A DNA stretch of 64,000 bases from Bidens hawaiensis (lineage: Eukaryota; Streptophyta; Magnoliopsida; Asterales; Asteraceae): the NCBI GenBank assembly GCA_021521415.1, contig JAIQDT010003856.1:1-64000 (forward strand). Reading direction: 5' to 3'. Within the stretch, counting starts at the first letter, position 1, and each line of letters starts with the position of its first letter. The notes beneath the pieces are model-generated. The model was not told the DNA's origin and made no database searches. It saw nothing but the letters and a program-made list of their open reading frames with translations. Below are positions 12,583-22,738 of the stretch, piece by piece. The position numbers and the translations under genes were made by a program.

Positions 12583-13405
12583 TAGAGGTGCAAACGAGCC
12601 GAGCTGCTTGCTAGCTACTCGATATCGGCTCGTGAAAAAGCTCGATCGATCCGAGCTTAAACGAGCCCGAGCCCGAGCTTCAGTTATCGAGCTCGAGCTG
12701 GCTCACGAGCCTAAATGAGCCTGTCATTTATATTATATTATATATATATATATATGTGTGTGTGTGTATAATTATATGGAAAAAAATAACTTAATAACAT
12801 ATATAATTTTATATATAAATTTATTATGAAAATAAATATACAAATATAATTATAAATATATATGTTAGACATAATCGTCATGTTCACAAGTTTGTTATGA
12901 AATGGGTCAGCTGCTACCCTTGTTATTTTACTGCTGTTAAAGCTCTTAAACCTTGGGTAATTTTGTAATAGGTAAGGGAAACAGTTGGTATGCCAAGTTG
13001 GTATATTATGATAAGTTAAAATAATGAAGGTTAGCATAGCTAGGAAGATAATTAAGGTTGTAACTTGCAACTAGTTGTGCAAGTTGTTTTCAGATTATGC
13101 AGATCTTTATGTTGTATGTTTTAGTATAAATTGGTGGCTAAAGTGTCTTGTAAAAGTGTGGTGGTTTAATCCCTCTAATACAAAAACAATTTTGTGACTT
13201 TGATTACCAACAATATAACAAATTAATTAATAAATTTAAACCAGCCGAGCTCGAGCTTAAAAACTACGAAACGAGCCGAGCTCGAGCTTTATTAATTAAT
13301 TAAGAATAAAACAAGCCGAGCTTGATCTCGAGCTCTGTATAAGTTAAACGAGCCGAGCTTGAGCCTGGTCGAGCTCGGGCTCGGCTCGGCTCGTTTGCAC
13401 CCCTA
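12583..13405. mobile_element. hAT-type MITE, 823 bp
   Basis: Terminal inverted repeats TAGAGGTGCAAACGAGCCGA at the left and TCGGCTCGTTTGCACCCCTA at the right differ by one base (20-21 bp arms). An exact 8-bp target duplication AAATAGAC flanks the element at 12575-12582 and 13406-13413. The ends carry repeated cgagccgagctcgag words and the centre is AT-rich. An 8-bp TSD with this TIR is diagnostic of the hAT superfamily. There is no transposase ORF. It sits inside the CACTA left arm. Confidence 0.93.
12733..12770. repeat. (TA)n/(TG)n microsatellite inside the hAT MITE
   Basis: A run of alternating ta units passes into alternating tg units, the usual compound dinucleotide microsatellite. Confidence 0.8.
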
Positions 13406-13705
13406 AAATAGACCTGAACTTCTATTTGAACTTGACACCAATTGACCAAAATAGCCAAAAGATTAAATGAATTCAACAAACCGGCCTGTATAAGTGGTAA
13501 CAGTATTAAAAACAACCAATATTTCTTTACATTGAATTTATAAGTACAAAGTATGTATTATAACTAAATTTAAACATTATTGACATCTAACTAGGCGAAC
13601 AAACTACTGTATCGATGTACACAACTTCTTTCTTTGAAAATAAATGTTGGTCGACAACCCCGGCATCGGTGTCCATCGCCATAATATGTCTTTTGGAACC
13701 CTCCG

Positions 13706-16050
13706 TTATTGTACCCAGCAGTTCTTTGCAGGTGCTCTCTGATGACAACGACCTCGACAGCAGTTCTGTAATAATAGACAGAACTGCTGGTTTTGAATCA
13801 GCAGTTCTATGAAGGGTTCAATCGCCATTACGAATAGCTGTAGGCTTTTCCCCGAGCCTCCAGTAATAATCCGGGGACTCATTATGAAGCAGTTGATTTG
13901 GTTGTACACGTGACAATCTATTACCCTCATGAGGGAAAGTAACCGTACTGAATTCCTCATCGACCTCCTCATACGAATGCCAATAATTATTAGGTTGTGT
14001 CATGATGACAACATGATTTTTTTCTATCTAGCTGATCTTGAACATAAAACACCTGGCATGCTTGCGAGCCCAATATGAACGGATCATCCTTGTGGCCAAA
14101 TTTGTTTAGGTCGACCGACGTGTAACCAAGAATATCATGTTTGCCATGTTTACGGTCAACCCATCGACACATGAAGACCGCAATTCTTGAAATCTGATAA
14201 TCTTGGACCCATATCTCTTGCAAAACCCCAAAAAAGGTTTTGTCCATAGGTCATCACATCTTTTTTGATGTGAATGTCATCCGCCTCTACACCAACCTCG
14301 CTGTTCTGTTAAACTCTACCATCATGATATTTTTTATGGAATGCAAAACCGTTGATGTCATATGGTTCGTATTTGTATACGTTGCGGTGTGCTCCGTGTG
14401 CAATCCACTTTACGGTTTCCGATATATAACCTGGGTAGACCGCTAGCTCTCTTTCAACCTGAATTTCATTACAAGGATTAGATTCACCTACATTGTAGAA
14501 ACTATAAAAGATTTTTAAAAATTATAGAAGAGTTAATAAATTGATCTACCTTGTCATGTAACCAGTCACCAAACTTTAAGATATGTTCCTTCTCCAGCAA
14601 TGCTTGACGTTTACCAGGCATTTGGTTTTTCAAAGAGGTCTTGTGTTGTCTCTAAGTAGGAGTATAATATATTGTGAATTAATACATATATATATATATA
14701 TATATATAATACCTAGAGTATATATGTTAGTAACACTTACTTGATATACGGAGCTATTTCGGGTGTATTCTGCAGAACATAGAAATGTGCTCTATTGAAG
14801 GAATCAGGAGAAACTTCAACTGATTTAGCGCCTGTGATAGGAATTGTCTCCCCATTATCATCATGCTTATCATGTGGAATACCAACAATACTCTTGATGC
14901 TTTTTTGGTATTCGCTGAGAAACTCGATTATTTCTTCCGCAATGTTCTCCTCAGCAATGCACCCTTCTGGATAAGTTTTGTTTCGCACATGCCCTTTAAT
15001 AACCTTAATACACCTTTCAAAGGGGTACATCCAACGAGAGCATGGTGGCCCACATAATTTTATCTCTCTGACAAGGTGCACGATTAAGTGAACCATGACA
15101 TCAAAAAATGATGGAGAAAAGTACTTCTCCAGCAGGCACAGTGTAACTATTTGCTCTTCCTGCATCTTATCAAGCTCTTCTACAATGATTTCTTTTCTAA
15201 AAATTGACTTGAAAAAAAAAAGCCTGATTATAGCATTTCTCATTGGTTCTGGCATGATGGACCGTGTTGCAAGGGGCAGAAACTGTTGCATAAGCATGTG
15301 ATAATCATGTTATTTAAGGCCTTGTAGATTCCATTCTTTAAAATTCACCAAACTAGAGAAGTTAGAACAATACCCTAGTGGAGCCTTCAGTTTATACAAT
15401 GTTTCAAGAAACATGTCTTTTTCTTGTGCTGATAATGTGAAGCATGCTGCAGGCAGCTCTGTATTGTTGCCTTTTGCTTTCGATTGCAACTCATTTTTAA
15501 TCCCTAAAAACTCCAAATCATTTCTAGCTTCCAACCCGTTTTTTTTCCTACCGGGAATGTTCAGCAACGTCCTTACAATACTCTCTGCCAAATTCTTTTC
15601 AATATGTATCAAATCAATACAATGTTGGACAGGTAAATGCTTCCAATAGTTGAGTCGTTGGTACCATATGTTGAACTTCTTCCAATATGGCTGCGGCGTT
15701 CTATTATCCCTTTTTATCTTACTCCCACTTAGAGATTCTGACCCCTTTCCCCATTCATTCTTAATGTTTTTGACCTCGTCGTATATCTCTTCCCCTGTCA
15801 TAGGCTCTTTAACGGTTCTTATCTCTTCTTTTCCTTTGAACGTCTTTGTTTGTTTTCTGAAAGGGTGGTCATATGATAGATATCTTCTGTGGGCAGCATA
15901 ACTCTGCTTCTTTGTGTGATAAAGTCGAACGTACTGAGTGTCGCCCCGACACACTGCACAACCTTTGAATCCACTATAAGGGAAACCACAGAGTTAACCA
16001 AGAGTAGGGTAATCAGTAATCGTCCATAACACAACTCTGAAGCTGAAGGA
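13706..16050 (-). pseudogene. CACTA TNP2-type transposase relic (TNP2, DUF4218, DUF4216 regions)
   Basis: Minus strand, read from 16050 downward. The order is a TNP2 core end (WTITDYP, GFPYSGFKGCAVC, about 16025-15940; SYAAHRRYLSYDHPFRK about 15910-15850), a continuous 214-residue stretch (15954-15310), then DUF4218 (15297-14737) with SFFDVMVHLIVHLVREI and MYPFERCIKV. A mid-region follows with KWIAHGAHRNVYKYEPYDI (about 14430-14370) and then DUF4216 (14247-13820) with FGVLQEIWVQDY, HKDDPFILGSQACQVFYV and NNYWHSYEEVDEE. A stop interrupts TLG*LCGF, and frameshifts lie near 15300, 14300 and 14000. The N-terminal half is missing. At about 16040 the reading frame runs straight into plus-strand second-gene sequence. 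Confidence 0.85.
14685..14712. repeat. (TA)n microsatellite
   Basis: A pure ta run lies between the DUF4218 and mid-region blocks of the TNP2 relic, in what is probably a former intron. Confidence 0.8.
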
Positions 16051-16327
16051 GATACCCAAGGGACATAGGACGATGATCAAGCAAGAAGATTGGGATCTCT
16101 TCGTTGAGTACACACAATTAGAGCAGTTTCAGGTATAGATGTGGTCACCTTAGTACTTGGCAAAGAAAAAGGTGGGATTTTAAAAGGGATTGGGTACGGA
16201 CTAATAGCAGGTAAATATTAGGGTGTGACTTGGGTAAAAGGCTGGTGAACAAGTTGACGACTCTACTTGAATCCACGAATGCTATGCTAGCAAGCCGTGA
16301 CAAGGACTAGTTAGCATTTGAGGCCAG
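16033..16327 (+). pseudogene. CACTA second-gene fragment, part 1 (interrupted by Athila)
   Basis: Plus-strand translation gives IPKGHRTMIKQEDWDLFVEY followed by decayed sequence, then LESTNAMLASRDKD and LAFEA at the Athila insertion point. It continues without a frame change at 30227 after the insertion (RFRHLEGMLSASQIRD). Blocks of the form KQEDWDLFVEYTQ are found in plant En/Spm-like second proteins. Several stops are present. The left edge abuts the opposite-strand TNP2 relic, so the N-terminus is lost. Confidence 0.7.
16323..16327. repeat. Athila target-site duplication GCCAG, left copy
   Basis: The five bases before the LTR are identical to 30227-30231, directly after the right LTR. This proves the two LTRs belong to one insertion. 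Confidence 0.95.
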
Positions 16328-18073
16328 TGATGTGCTTGAAGTAGTCAAATAATTATTAACTAAAAATAAACTAATCTAGACACTAAGTAATACTCTAGAC
16401 CCTTGAACTTAACTTAAACTACTAACTGGCAAGTGAACCGGTCGACTCTAGTACAGCTAAGTAAGTCCGGATAGCGAACCCACGAGACTCATTAAATTAC
16501 GAAACTAGCAAATTATACTCAACTACAAGACACAACTATTTATTAATAATATTAGAGGGGGATTTTAAGACTAATTAATTAAAACACTAATAATAATTAA
16601 CTAATGATTACTTTAATTTAACTATTAATAAACTAATTAATATAATAATAAAACAAACCCTAATTATTATAATAATAAAATAACATAATCATTATTTATT
16701 AACTAATTAATAAAACTTAAACCCTAATTAGTTTTAACTAATAAACAATTTAGAAAACTTGGATTAATTCAGATGATTAAAATAACTACCCAGGCCGGAA
16801 TCCCCAAAGTTACGGTTATTAATTTAAATGGAAAAACGCAAGTTATGGAACCGGGATCATAAGATAGACCCTTGACAGAAAACCCGAACAAGACCCTTGA
16901 ACTTCAAGAAGACGCCTATGGATTTCTAACAAGTTTTAAGATTCACCAGTTTTATATTAAACTTCCTTACGGTTATTTAATTGCTTATGTCTAAGTATCT
17001 TTTATGACGAAAACCTACCTTACAACGCGGAATTCAAAAGATAGCAAAGCAAACCCAATTGATTTAATAGACTAAGCTGACAATCATATCTAGACGGACT
17101 CCTTACGAAGAACTAAATCTAGCAATCCCGATAAGCAAAGATCTATTAATAGCCTATCACTTTACAATTTTTTAGACTAGCAGCTCACTTTTATTTGTTT
17201 AATTGATTTTATTGTTTCTATGATCTTAATCGATATCAATCATAAACTAGTCAAGAACACACAGTAAATGACCTAACAAAACCCTATCCTATGAAAAAAT
17301 CAACAAGGACAATGTGAAACAATAAATTCAAGTAAACAAAACCAAGCAATTATACGCATCAACTAAATCAAACTCAACCGTTTACTTAGAACATAATATC
17401 CATAACGAAACGAAAATCCAAATAAAATCAAACCGAATTAAGGTTCATCACGACCTAGGCAGTCTATGGAATTTAGCCTAGCATATTAAAATCTAAATCA
17501 AACAAAACAAATAATAACGAAAACATGGTGAAAGTATAAGAAACGGGGAATCAAAGATGATAAAACCGTAAACTCGAACGTGAACGTGTAGCTCTTCACC
17601 GGATGTTCTCTTGCCTTCAAAATCACCAAAAAACACGTAAAATAGCTCCAAGAACTCTCCAAAATCGGCCAAGGATTTCAGGTTATGTCAGGTTTAAGTT
17701 AAAGGTGTTTAAATAGCGAAAACAAGGCCCGACATTAAGCAAAAACGAATTAAAACCCATCAGCAGCCCCTAGGCGCCGCGCTAAGGGCATTTGGCCTTC
17801 CCCCTTCGTGCGGCGCGGCGTGCTTCTTCATGGGGGCCGGTCAGACCGACCCGGTCTGACCGGTTCTCTGTTCTGGTTCTTCCTGACGCATTCCGGATCT
17901 CCGTTTCGGCTCGTTTTAGCTCGTTTTTCGCCCTTTTTAATCACGATCAAATCCCGGAACCTACGAAACATAGAAATGTTAGTAGTATACAAATCTCGAC
18001 TAGAAAGGAACAAAAACTATTAAAATATTAATTAAAATGAACAAGGGAAACATATATATTTAGCATTATATCA
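16328..18073 (-). repeat. Athila 3' LTR (LTR1)
   Basis: 1746 bp. On the minus strand it begins TGATATAATGC and ends CAAGCACATCA (TG..CA). It differs from LTR2 by scattered substitutions and by about 25 extra bases near 16870-16895, so the insertion is not recent. It contains a GC-rich tract and a 13-bp-arm hairpin at 17837-17863. Short open frames in it recur in all LTR copies and are not considered genes. Confidence 0.93.
17837..17863. promoter_or_regulatory. Perfect or near-perfect LTR hairpin (ccggtcagaccgg arms)
   Basis: Inverted repeat with 13-base arms and a 1-base centre, one arm substitution in this copy (gaccgac). It is conserved at 29990-30016 and 43057-43083. It lies next to the GC-rich block upstream of the LTR TATA-like tttaaata. 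The function is unknown. It could be a transcription-factor palindrome or an RNA hairpin. Confidence 0.6.
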
Positions 18074-19885
18074 AATATCCCCACACTTATTCTTTTTTCG
18101 TACCTGAAAAAGTTTGATGCAGTTGGATCAGAATCGGAAAATTAAAGTCTAACAAACATATAGGTTAATTTTTAAAGCTCAGAAAAACGCAAAAACCGCG
18201 ATCACCGCTATTGTTGTCCACTTATACCCATGCCTTAATCTTTACCGGGACAAATATGATCCGACAATTTTTTTACTCAGTGGTTTACACAATTAAGACC
18301 CGCTTATTTTCAGCTTTTATCGGACCAGACCACCCCAACTTGACTTAAACCTCAAAATTAGCAGAATTAAAACTTTTGTTGCTCTATTTTTTCATGAATA
18401 GCTAAGACGATCAAGGGTATTGTTTATCCACCTAAGCTTAAGCATCAAAGTCTACCAAGCAGCCATTAGATACAATTAAGGTTCAATTAATATATAGGTA
18501 GTGTTCCCCACAACATGACATACCCCCGTTATCAAGCAACACCCCAAATCCATCACCATAGGTGAGTATGCAAAATTTAATCAGTAGGGCTTACATGTAG
18601 CGTGTCCCTTGTGGTCCGTTTCTTAATGGTAATGAGACGCAAGCAAGGGGAACCCACATGGCTAACAGCGTGGATGATCAAGTCTGTAGTGAATTTGTAC
18701 TTTTGTACTTTTGTGATCATGTTTATAGACTTATAAGGGTTTGCTCTTTATGGCTTAATTTAAATATTCACAACCCCATTTGGAATTGTGAATACCCAGA
18801 TGAATAGATTACATACAGACCCATGGTCTCCGGACCCGAAGCATCCCACCAATACAAGATTTAAGGTAATAAAACTATACGCCGATGAGGTGTAAAACAC
18901 TAAACTAGTAGTTTTAAGTTTATATCACAGGCTACACGGCATACTCTAACCTTAAACCTACCCAAGCATCATATGATATCGTATTGAGATTTTTAAACTT
19001 TATATATTTCATACCAATAATTGAGGCTTGAGTATGGCCCGACCTTTCATTACTTATCTTCCACGGACAAAACGCTTTACCTACAAAAGATTTCCGTTTT
19101 AACCATTTTATCAAATTGCCCTTTCATTTTCAAGACTGAGCCTACCGACACATCCCAAGTTAAGTGTGTTTTCTTTTATTTATCTCATATTATTAGTAGT
19201 TTGAAAAACCAATTTCCGATAAAATCATCATCTCCCACTTTATCGCAACAAAACTAGACTCAAGGGACATTTTTAAAGCATTTTTTTTCAAAATTTTTTT
19301 ATTTATTTTTTTTAAACAAATACGAAAACGAAAACAAAACTAAAATTAGTTAAAACAATTGTGTCCCATCCCCACACTTAAATTTTGCATTGTCCTCAAT
19401 GCGGGCACGGGAAACACGACTCAAAAATTTAAAACAAACTAAAAATAATAAAAAGCAAAACCTAAAAAGATAAAAACAAAGACATAAAAATAAAAACATA
19501 AAAACAAAGTACAATGGAAAAGACTTAGTTGGTAATATGCTTGACTGTCAATGTGCCAGTCTATTTCCATGGGTGCTCTCCTCACCGACCGCTCAACATG
19601 AATTGGTAAATCATTCCCTCTTTCTGAATGGACACGGCCTCTCCTCTCGACAAACCTAAGTAGCATCAAACATAGAAACTAAAACATAAAGGTTACTTAT
19701 AAAGTTCAAGCATCCACCAACTTCCAACCCGCCAGCCCAACCAAAAAGTCTAAAATAATATCCGTATATACCAAATAAAAACAAAAACATAAAAAAAATA
19801 AATAAATAAAATCATCATAAAAAATAAACTCCCATGTTAGCTCGTCAACTCAATCCTCATCTTCTTCCGCCTCCGACTCCGACTC
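18074..19885 (-). other. Athila 3' non-coding region with polypurine tract
   Basis: The PPT (minus strand gtgtggggatatt, + strand 18074-18086) abuts the LTR. The next 1.1 kb (about 18180-19260) carries a non-coding module collinear with copia B spacer 45850-46700. Shared words include gtccgtttctta, gaatttgtac and aggcttgagtat. The segment 19265-19520 is A/T-rich low-complexity DNA. No gene is seen. Confidence 0.7.
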
Positions 19886-21338
19886 CTACTCAAGAATACG
19901 GTATGGCTCAGCATTATCAATTTCTGGGTAACCCGTCCTATAAAAAGGTACTCCGTGACCAAATCCCGAACCACCCGGGGCGCTCAACCCGCTCGGTCCC
20001 GCATCGGCCAGCTGTCGAAGAGAAGCAGGCATATCAATACGCAGTGCACTCATCATATGCCTCATGTGCTCATCCTGCCTCCGCTGGTTCGCCTCTATCA
20101 TCTGTCTCAACTCGTCCCGGCTCTCGGTCACATAACCCCTGATCTGATCAAAACCGGACTCCATCCGGTCATATAATGAATCCAAAGTAATATCCTCGGG
20201 GCGAGGCTCTTTGACCCAGAACTGAACACCCGGTCTCTCTGACCTGTGAAGCGGCCTCTGGTGACGGGACGGTAAGCCAGCTCGCATAGCCGCAGCAGCC
20301 GCGGTCCTCGTTTGTGGGTGAACCTTTGGGCCCGTCTTGACATCCTCCCACTCTAACGGATCGGACCCCTTCAAAATTCCAGCATTCCTCAAATCCTTAA
20401 CATCCAAAAACTCTCTATCGGGTCCCTCTGTTAAAATATCCGGTTTAAAGCTATCAAACACACCCAAATATCTAGCAATCCGTGTAACGTACGGGCCCAT
20501 ATCCAACCTTGACCTATTTTTTGTTCCCCCACGTCTCTTCCGATGAAACGACCACGCCAAAGACTCGCGTAGTTTATCGGAACCTTCTCAACCATCGCCA
20601 TCAAACAGAAAATATCCAACAAATTTACCTTATTGTCGCCCGAACCGCGACCAATCAAAGTATTAACAAAAACCCGGTGAATAAACCGAAGCACGGGATC
20701 TCGAATATCCGACGCCACATTCGCTCCCGAAAACGAACAAATAGAAATTTTGTTCCAAAAAGTGGCCAACTCGTCCGAACCGATACTCATATCATGCTTA
20801 TTCAAAAACGCACCCCGTAGACCCGTCACAAACCCCGGTTCTCTCACCTCCGCATCCGTATAAATACCACTTGCTATCACGAACTATGCGATAGTCATAT
20901 TGTGCAATTTTCTTCCCAAAGAAAATGATACCGCATTCGATTGAGCAAAATTACCATCTTTATATTGAAATGTGCTCAAGAACTCAAGTGTCAGCTCGTG
21001 GTACTGTGGTTCGTTTAAATCTAACATCTCCTAAACTTTGGGCCCAATAACTCTTCAATGCGCTCTTTTTGACCAATCGAACCCACTAATTCCCAATTTA
21101 TCGTTTTGAATGCGAGGAGATCCGAGTTAACTAACTTACATAATTGATCGTACTCGGGTGAATTAACATCAAACTTATGCAAGGAGCTTTTCTTAAGGTT
21201 GGAAACTTTTCTAAACACAATCTGTCCGGGTTGATACTCGATCACCCGAGCCCTCGGGTCTATGAAAATAACCGGTTCCGGCTCGCCACGTGGTCGTGTG
21301 GTCGGACCTCGTTTCCTCTTTCCCACCTCTTTAGACAT
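19886..21338 (-). pseudogene. Athila third ORF (ATHILA ORF family), broken
   Basis: Minus strand. It starts at ATG 21338 with a basic KRKRGPTTRP motif, then FRKVSNLKKSSLHKF. A frame change at about 21025 leads to YHELTLEFLSTFQYKDG (about 21005-20955). A TAG follows at about 20885, then SGIYTDAEVREPGFVTGL, IHRVFVNTLIGRGSGDNKVN and INYASL (20880-20560). A second frame change gives AWSFHRKRR, GPYVTRIARYLGVF and a C-terminal helical, Arg/Gln-rich tail (20560-19886). The LEFLSTF and FGR(G)..VN..ELF-type motifs are those of the PF03078-like ATHILA protein family. The protein sits between pol and the 3' LTR, where Athila elements carry their env-like or extra ORF. No signal peptide or membrane segment is visible. 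Confidence 0.82.
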
Positions 21339-22738
21339 CTAAACACATTTAAACAAACAAACAAACATGGGAGTAAGTAAATAAACTAAAAAGAACAAAA
21401 CAAAATATTTTTTTTAATTTTCGGATTTTTTTTAATTTTTTTTTCTTACGAATAAAAACTGAAAAATAAAATAAACTTTGGAAGTTCGGGTTACAAAACA
21501 TTTTAAACCGACTCATTTAGATGAAAAAAAAACAAGTATGTGCAAGTGGTTTAAATATTTGCTTAAAAGCTAACGGATAACCAACTTGTTAAGATTTTTA
21601 TAGTTTATAAATCCGAAAATAATCACACCGACTCAACAAGCATCACCTCCTCCCGACACTTTAATTGTCCCAATTAAAACCACGTGCCAACAACCCGCAA
21701 AATTGAGTCGCAAACGAGAGAAAAATCACACTTTTAGTAAAATATATATTGCTTAAAACTTGTTTTCCGACTCGTTTTTAATTATTAAAACACTAAAATT
21801 CAACATCTCAAACCAAAGATCCAATACTAAATAACTCGTTTAAACCCAAACCGACAACCCTACCGCAACCAAAAATAATACTTCAACAAAATCCAACCCA
21901 ACAACCGCACCCAAAAATCACAACAAAACTGCCAGCCCTTCAACCCACACCCAATAATCTAACTTAAACAACTAACTTAAACAAAACCCGACAACAAATT
22001 TTGTAAAACCTAAGCTAAAACTAACATTAATAAAATACAAAGATTACAAAAATTACAAGAAACCATACCTTGGATAGTGAAAACCCGGATGAACTTGAAA
22101 AAATTGAAGAATTAAAGTGTGTGCAAGTGAGAGATTTAGTGAGTTGTAAGATGAAATTAATGGTGGGTTTTGATGTTAGGATGATATGTAAGTGATTAGG
22201 AGGTTTAATTTGATGATTATTGGTGTAAAATTGATGGATTATGGTGAAGATTTGATGAATTTCGGCTTAGGGTTCTTAGGGGAAAGAGGTGAGTTTGAAA
22301 AAGAATGAAGAAATTTGGCATAATATGGTTTAAAAGGTAAAAAAATTCGGAATAGGGGTGTTGGGCCGAGCTGTATCTATTTTTTTTGTTATTGCCTTCG
22401 TGCGCGCCTAGCCAAAAAAAAGACCCCCGTCGCGCGCGCGACGGGGTGTTTCAACAGAAATTTTTTAAGTTTGAGGGCTATTTTGCCTTAGAAAAAAATT
22501 TTAGAAAATTACCCACTCATTTTTATGCCCATTTTATGTTACTTTTACGTGCAAAACTTACCTAGCATCTCTCGAATCCTCTTAAAACCTCTCGTTTTGT
22601 TGGTGATGATATCTTGCAATGACTCGACGACGCAACTAAAATACCAAAATGAAAGTTAGTGACTCAAAGAAACGAAAATAAAATAAAGAATTATACAAAC
22701 TCTACACTTAAGTTTTCAATCAAGAACCCGTCGATGAT
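21339..22738 (-). other. Non-coding gap between Athila pol and ORF3
   Basis: 1.4 kb. Positions 21385-22060 are AT-rich with no coding sign. On the minus strand a splice-donor-like tccaag/gtatgg lies at about 22073, compatible with subgenomic splicing of ORF3 but unproven. A 22-nt GC palindrome lies at 22425-22446. No gene is recognised. Confidence 0.5.
22425..22446. repeat. Perfect 22-nt GC palindrome
   Basis: ccccgtcgcgc followed by its exact reverse complement, set in AT-rich sequence. It would form a stable hairpin as RNA. It contains CpG-dense DNA, a methylation target in plants. Confidence 0.85.

Noticed and set aside
17792..18031. Open frame MAFPLRAARRAS.. recurring at 29945-30184 and 43012-43251
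   Set aside because: The recurrence is due to LTR1, LTR2 and LTR3 being copies of one LTR. It lies across the hairpin and GC block, with no family match.
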